From Adineta ricciae (lineage: Eukaryota > Rotifera > Eurotatoria > Adinetida > Adinetidae): a DNA stretch of 64,000 nt. Below the pieces are notes generated by a model that worked only from the letters and a program-made list of their open reading frames with translations, was not told the origin of the DNA and searched no databases. How positions within the stretch are numbered: position 1 is the stretch's first letter; each line of letters begins with the position of its first letter. Of this stretch, positions 60,455 to 64,000 are shown piece after piece. Made by a program: the position numbers and the translations under genes. The stretch covers positions 248,001-312,000 of the forward strand of contig CAJNOJ010000078.1 of the NCBI GenBank assembly GCA_905250025.1, given 5' to 3'.

Positions 60455-63400
60455 TTAACGAAATGTCCATAATGGATCTAATTGATTAAATGGATCCGAT
60501 AGATCTTTCATTGTTGATGGTTTTGTTCGGAAGAAATCTTCGCGTGTTGTTTTAGGTTTGATATGGCTCTCCTCGGGACGTAGATTAAAGTTTGCTTCGA
60601 TCGGTGTCAATTGTTTCGCTGGTGGTTTTTCTTCCAAGATGGTTGACGTTGGAGTGGATGAAAGAATCGGACCAACATCATAATTTGGCGTAGATTGCAC
60701 CACAGGTTTGGCTTTGTCCATTATTGTTTGCATTTCCTCAGCGAGTAGGACAGTTTTTGTATTTGGCGAAATTGATTTCATATTCGACGATGTGGATTGA
60801 TCGTGAATAATCGAACCAACATTTAACAATCCAGCTTAACAAAGAGCAATTAAATTCGAAAATAGATCAAAATGAAATCTTACCTTTCACTAGACGTTCC
60901 TGTACATAGCGAAGTAAAGCTTCGTATACGAATTTCAATTGATTCATGTCCTGTATCATATTGCGACGTTTTGTACGAAGCAAACGTATTATTTTGTTCA
61001 AATCGGGAAACGAGCGACCTTCATCAATATCTTGAATGCTTGTGAATATAGTCAAAAATGGGCCTGTACGAGACACTCCACTCCTAAAAGCTCGTATTTC
61101 TATCATTTAGGTTCTAGCAAATGAAACTTACATGCATGTCACTAAGATTGTACTTCGTGGGTTTCGTGTTTGAGTAAGAAAGTGTTGTACCTCTTGAGTG
61201 AATTTCAACAATTCACCTGGATTATCTGGCATTTCTCTAGAAGTAACAGGTAATGACTGATGTTCAATGAAATACAACGTACTTTGGTGGCCAACCGAAA
61301 TGCTCGAGCCATACAACAGTTCTTGACTGATTCGTCTGTTTGTGGAAAAGAAAGTTAGTGAGAATGTACCATCGATAATAAATAGAACATACTTGTGAAT
61401 GGTGCACACGTATGATTCGGTGATTTGTTAATTGATTAGGGCTCTTCGTACTGAGTAAAGTAATGGTGAACAACGAAATTTGAAGCTCTTCTCCGACTTT
61501 TTGTGGATAAACATCCTAAAAATCAGATTATTAACAATGGATCGAAAAGGAATTTTCCTACAATCGATTGCATTTCATCTGGCCTGAGAAGAACAGCAAC
61601 AATAGCAACGTGTTGATCGTAGATCATCGACCAAAATTGACCAACCGTACTTTGTAATGGATATTGAGCAGTAATGAATGAAGCATCACGAATTTTCTGC
61701 AATCGTACATAGAGAAATCATGCGAAAATAAAGAAACATTTCTCTTCGAATTCCTTACTCCGATCAATGTTGCGTTGATGTAATCATTGAAATGCTTCTG
61801 CGAGTTGTGGTTGGATTGAACGAGTCGAACACGTGAATTATCATCTATAGAATTCTTAAATGTTTTCTATTGAATCGAACAGTAAAACTCACAAGGAATT
61901 AGATCTTGAAAACGATTCAGTTTTGGATTGCATTTACCAATTGCACATGTTTGTGTGTGAACATCCTTTTCTTGTAAATCTGATAATTCCTACAAATTAG
62001 TATTCATGACTAGATCTAAGTAACAAATTCGAAGGTTTGTATCTTACTTTCCATTCGACTTCGAGCGGTACGGTACCATTTAACGTTTTCTTTGTCATTG
62101 TACTCACGTGTTTTTCGAAACGTTGAACGTCAGCTATTAATTGATCTAATTTATCTTTCTCATCGTGTGAATCTTGTGATTGTTGCGAAGTTAAAGTAGG
62201 CATTGGCGTGACAGGTGATTGCACTGGCTGTTTTTCTTCTGTACTGATTGATAGTGGTTGGATACAAGCGATGGGTTTGCCATTACTTTTCAATTGTAAT
62301 TCATCATCAATTGGACTGAGACATTCAGGTTCAGGAGTGCGAGTAGTTGGTTTTGGATTAGACATTGATACTGTTGTTTCTAATTGTTGCTCAAGTGCTA
62401 TTGACAGAAGATCATCGTCAATCTTAGGTATCGAGGATTGAGTTGACACTGGGTCTACTTGTGCTTTAGCGCTGGATGGCGAAGGAACAAGTGGTGGGGG
62501 TGGAGATGGTACAGGAGCAGGAGGTGATGGAATCAAAGGAGTTACTGGTGGAGGTAGTGGAGGAGTTGGAGTAGGTACAAATTGTACGAATTGGTTCGTA
62601 TTGTAATTATTACTAGTGCTGTTGTTATTTATATTTGCTGCTGGGGGTATTTGTGGTGAACTAGTTGAAAGTAGACCACCAGGTCGGTAAACATCTTGAG
62701 GTTGAAGACGGGCAGTAGGTGGCATCATATTTTGCTGTTGCTGCTGTTGAGATGGTGGGATTATTTGTGGTACGAATGGTGTATTTTGCGATTTAGGAAT
62801 ATCATAGGCTCCTACTGGTTGTGGACGATAAGGATCAAATTTTGTTGGTGGCGGAACTTGTTGAGCAGAACGATTTGGATCAGTGAGACTTTGATTTTGA
62901 TACATCGTTGGTTGTTGAGTTGGTAGTGTGGTCGTTGGCAGTTGTGGTTGCGATTGTGGTATCTGATAATGATTTGGTTGATGCGAAAATGGTGGCTGTG
63001 CTGGCTGTTGAAACGAAGACGGTTGATGGAATTGTTGTTGTTGTTGTTGTACTGGCGGTGGTTGATACATCGGTTGTTGTGGTATCGAGTGTGACGAGTA
63101 AAATTGTGGTTGCGGTGGTAACTGTTGCGGAATGGGTTGCTGTTGTGGCAATTGTGATTGATGATAGATCGGCTGAGTAGGAGGTGGCTGATGATAGATT
63201 GGCTGAGTAGGTGGTGGCTGATGATAGATTGGCTGAGTAGGAGGTGGTTGAGGAACGGAATGTTGAAACATTTGTTGAGTTGGTACTGGTTGATGAAATA
63301 TAGGCTGATTCGGAGGAGGTGGCTGCTGGATTGTTTGTTGTGGCGGTGCTGGCTGATGAAATGTTGGCTGGGGTGCAATATTGGGTTGATGACTAGCAGG

Positions 63401-64000
63401 TTGTGAAGGGTAAAATTGTTGTTGATAGGACACTTGAGATTGATTACCGAAGCTTTGTGCAGGTAAAGTTGGATGAGAATTTACTGGATAAGACTGGTTA
63501 TATTTCGGCTGCTCGTACGCTAAAGGCTGCGCGGGTAGGGGTGCGTGAGGCATGGATGGTCTTTCAAAATGTGTTGCAGATTCAATTTGATATGAATGTC
63601 GATTAAATGCAGGCAACGATGTCGGTGATGGCATTGAAGCATTGGAAAGATCGTTACCATCGCCTATATTAGACATTGGTGGAGGTATATACAAATTATC
63701 ATCACGGCTAGTAGCAGATGATCGCTTAGATGAACGAGTAGTCGTCGAACCCCAAGTGTCCGGTTTCATAGCAGCTAAATAGTCTTTCAAACGAGGTCGA
63801 TCGGATGTTGTCGGCGGTAAACTAGGTGTTGGAAATTGAGGTTCAGGAACATCTTGAGCGTACCGAGTAGGCAATGGACTCTGACGTGAAGGTCTCGCTG
63901 ATGGTATTTGACGATGTAAAGATGATCTCGACGGTATGGCTGGTATTGTTGGTGATTGGTATTTCGGTTGTAATGACGTAAGACGCTCATTTAGTTTAAC
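60455..64000 (-). CDS. PTPN23: HD-PTP/PTPN23-like protein, C-terminal half (truncated by window)
   Basis: The gene enters from the right edge, so the BRO1 and coiled-coil N-terminal parts are not visible. From about 64000 to 61997 runs a Pro/Gln/Tyr-rich linker (QQPIYHQ-type repeats, polyQ) like the proline-rich region of HD-PTP. A tyrosine phosphatase domain follows: NRFQDLIPYDNSRVRL, DYINATLI, FITAQYPLQSTVGQFWSMIY, RTVVWLEHFGWPPK joined to EMPDNPGELLKFTQEV, then ILVTCMSGVSRTGPF. The P-loop keeps Cys and Arg, but the His before Cys is Thr. The WPD loop reads WPP, so the general acid is missing; human HD-PTP is also a weak or inactive phosphatase. HD-PTP sorts receptors with ESCRT at endosomes. 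Ends at PFNQLDPLWTFR. Confidence 0.88.
63159..63248 (-). repeat. Tandem 30-bp coding repeat in HD-PTP linker
   Basis: Three near-identical 30-bp units encode PPPTQPIYHQ repeats, with degenerate relatives on both sides. In-frame, so copy number may vary without breaking the protein. A (CAA/CAG)n polyglutamine run lies nearby at about 63028-63050. Confidence 0.85.

Noticed and set aside
61190-61265. Unspliced HD-PTP reading HQSLPVTSREMPDN as a lost WPD loop
   Set aside because: A strong GTACGT donor and TTCTAG acceptor remove it and give WPPK-EMPDNP, which fits the family alignment better.
62696-63406. Long plus-strand frames rich in Trp or Val
   Set aside because: Mirror frames of the repetitive Pro/Gln-coding HD-PTP exon.
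1-64000. CRISPR arrays, tRNA or rRNA genes
   Set aside because: No regularly spaced direct repeats; no clear TPsiC/anticodon arrangement or rRNA signature seen by eye.

Overview
The window looks like a compact invertebrate nuclear genome. It is A+T-rich, with closely packed multi-exon genes on both strands and mostly 41-70 bp GT-AG introns. The genes are typical metazoan ones (GABA-B-type receptor, DDR-type receptor, Bark beetle/Anakonda, HD-PTP, RAD6). Gene style and composition remind me most of a bdelloid rotifer or another small spiralian; that is inference, since no rRNA, telomere repeat or species marker is present. I saw no CRISPR, insertion sequence, tRNA or intact transposon.

Layout. 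0-2 kb: 5'-truncated ZAD-like plus FLYWCH/MULE-like zinc protein (+). 2.7-6.6 kb: class C GPCR of GABA-B type (+). 6.9-8.2 kb: OTUD3-like deubiquitinase (+). 9.1-20.3 kb: 17-exon, 3226-residue Bark beetle/Anakonda homologue (+). 20.6-25.6 kb: PPCS (+), TRNT1 (-), an unknown coiled-coil gene (+) and ECH1 (-). 25.9-28.3 kb: a rhodopsin-like GPCR (+) flanked by broken coding-like remnants (-). 28.3-31.7 kb: gene-poor. 31.7-38.5 kb: DDR-like receptor with degraded kinase motifs (+), carnitine acyltransferase (-), ceramide synthase (+). 39.7-44.5 kb: a short neuropeptide precursor ending in an allatostatin-C/somatostatin-like cyclic peptide (+), then an M13 (neprilysin) peptidase with a duplicated penultimate exon (+). 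45-52.5 kb: TBC-like protein (-), AAK1/BIKE kinase (-), RAD6 with a long acidic tail (-). 53-56.4 kb: two small membrane proteins (+). 57.7-64 kb: hexokinase (-) and the C-terminal half of HD-PTP/PTPN23 (-), running off the right edge.

For five genes (GABA-B-like, Bark-like, DDR-like, ceramide synthase, neuropeptide) and for the 3' end of M13 I placed exon borders base by base and checked that splice phases add up. Other genes are outlined from conserved exons and their internal borders are approximate.

The genes are not an operon and share no single pathway. Some themes recur: signalling and adhesion receptors, endocytic regulators (AAK1-like kinase, HD-PTP), lipid metabolism (ECH1, carnitine acyltransferase, ceramide synthase), and a neuropeptide next to a neuropeptidase-family enzyme. 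The most interesting points are the neuropeptide, the phase-locked mutually exclusive exon pair in the M13 gene with a tandem UGCAUG element between the copies, and two signalling enzymes (DDR-like kinase, HD-PTP) with damaged catalytic motifs.
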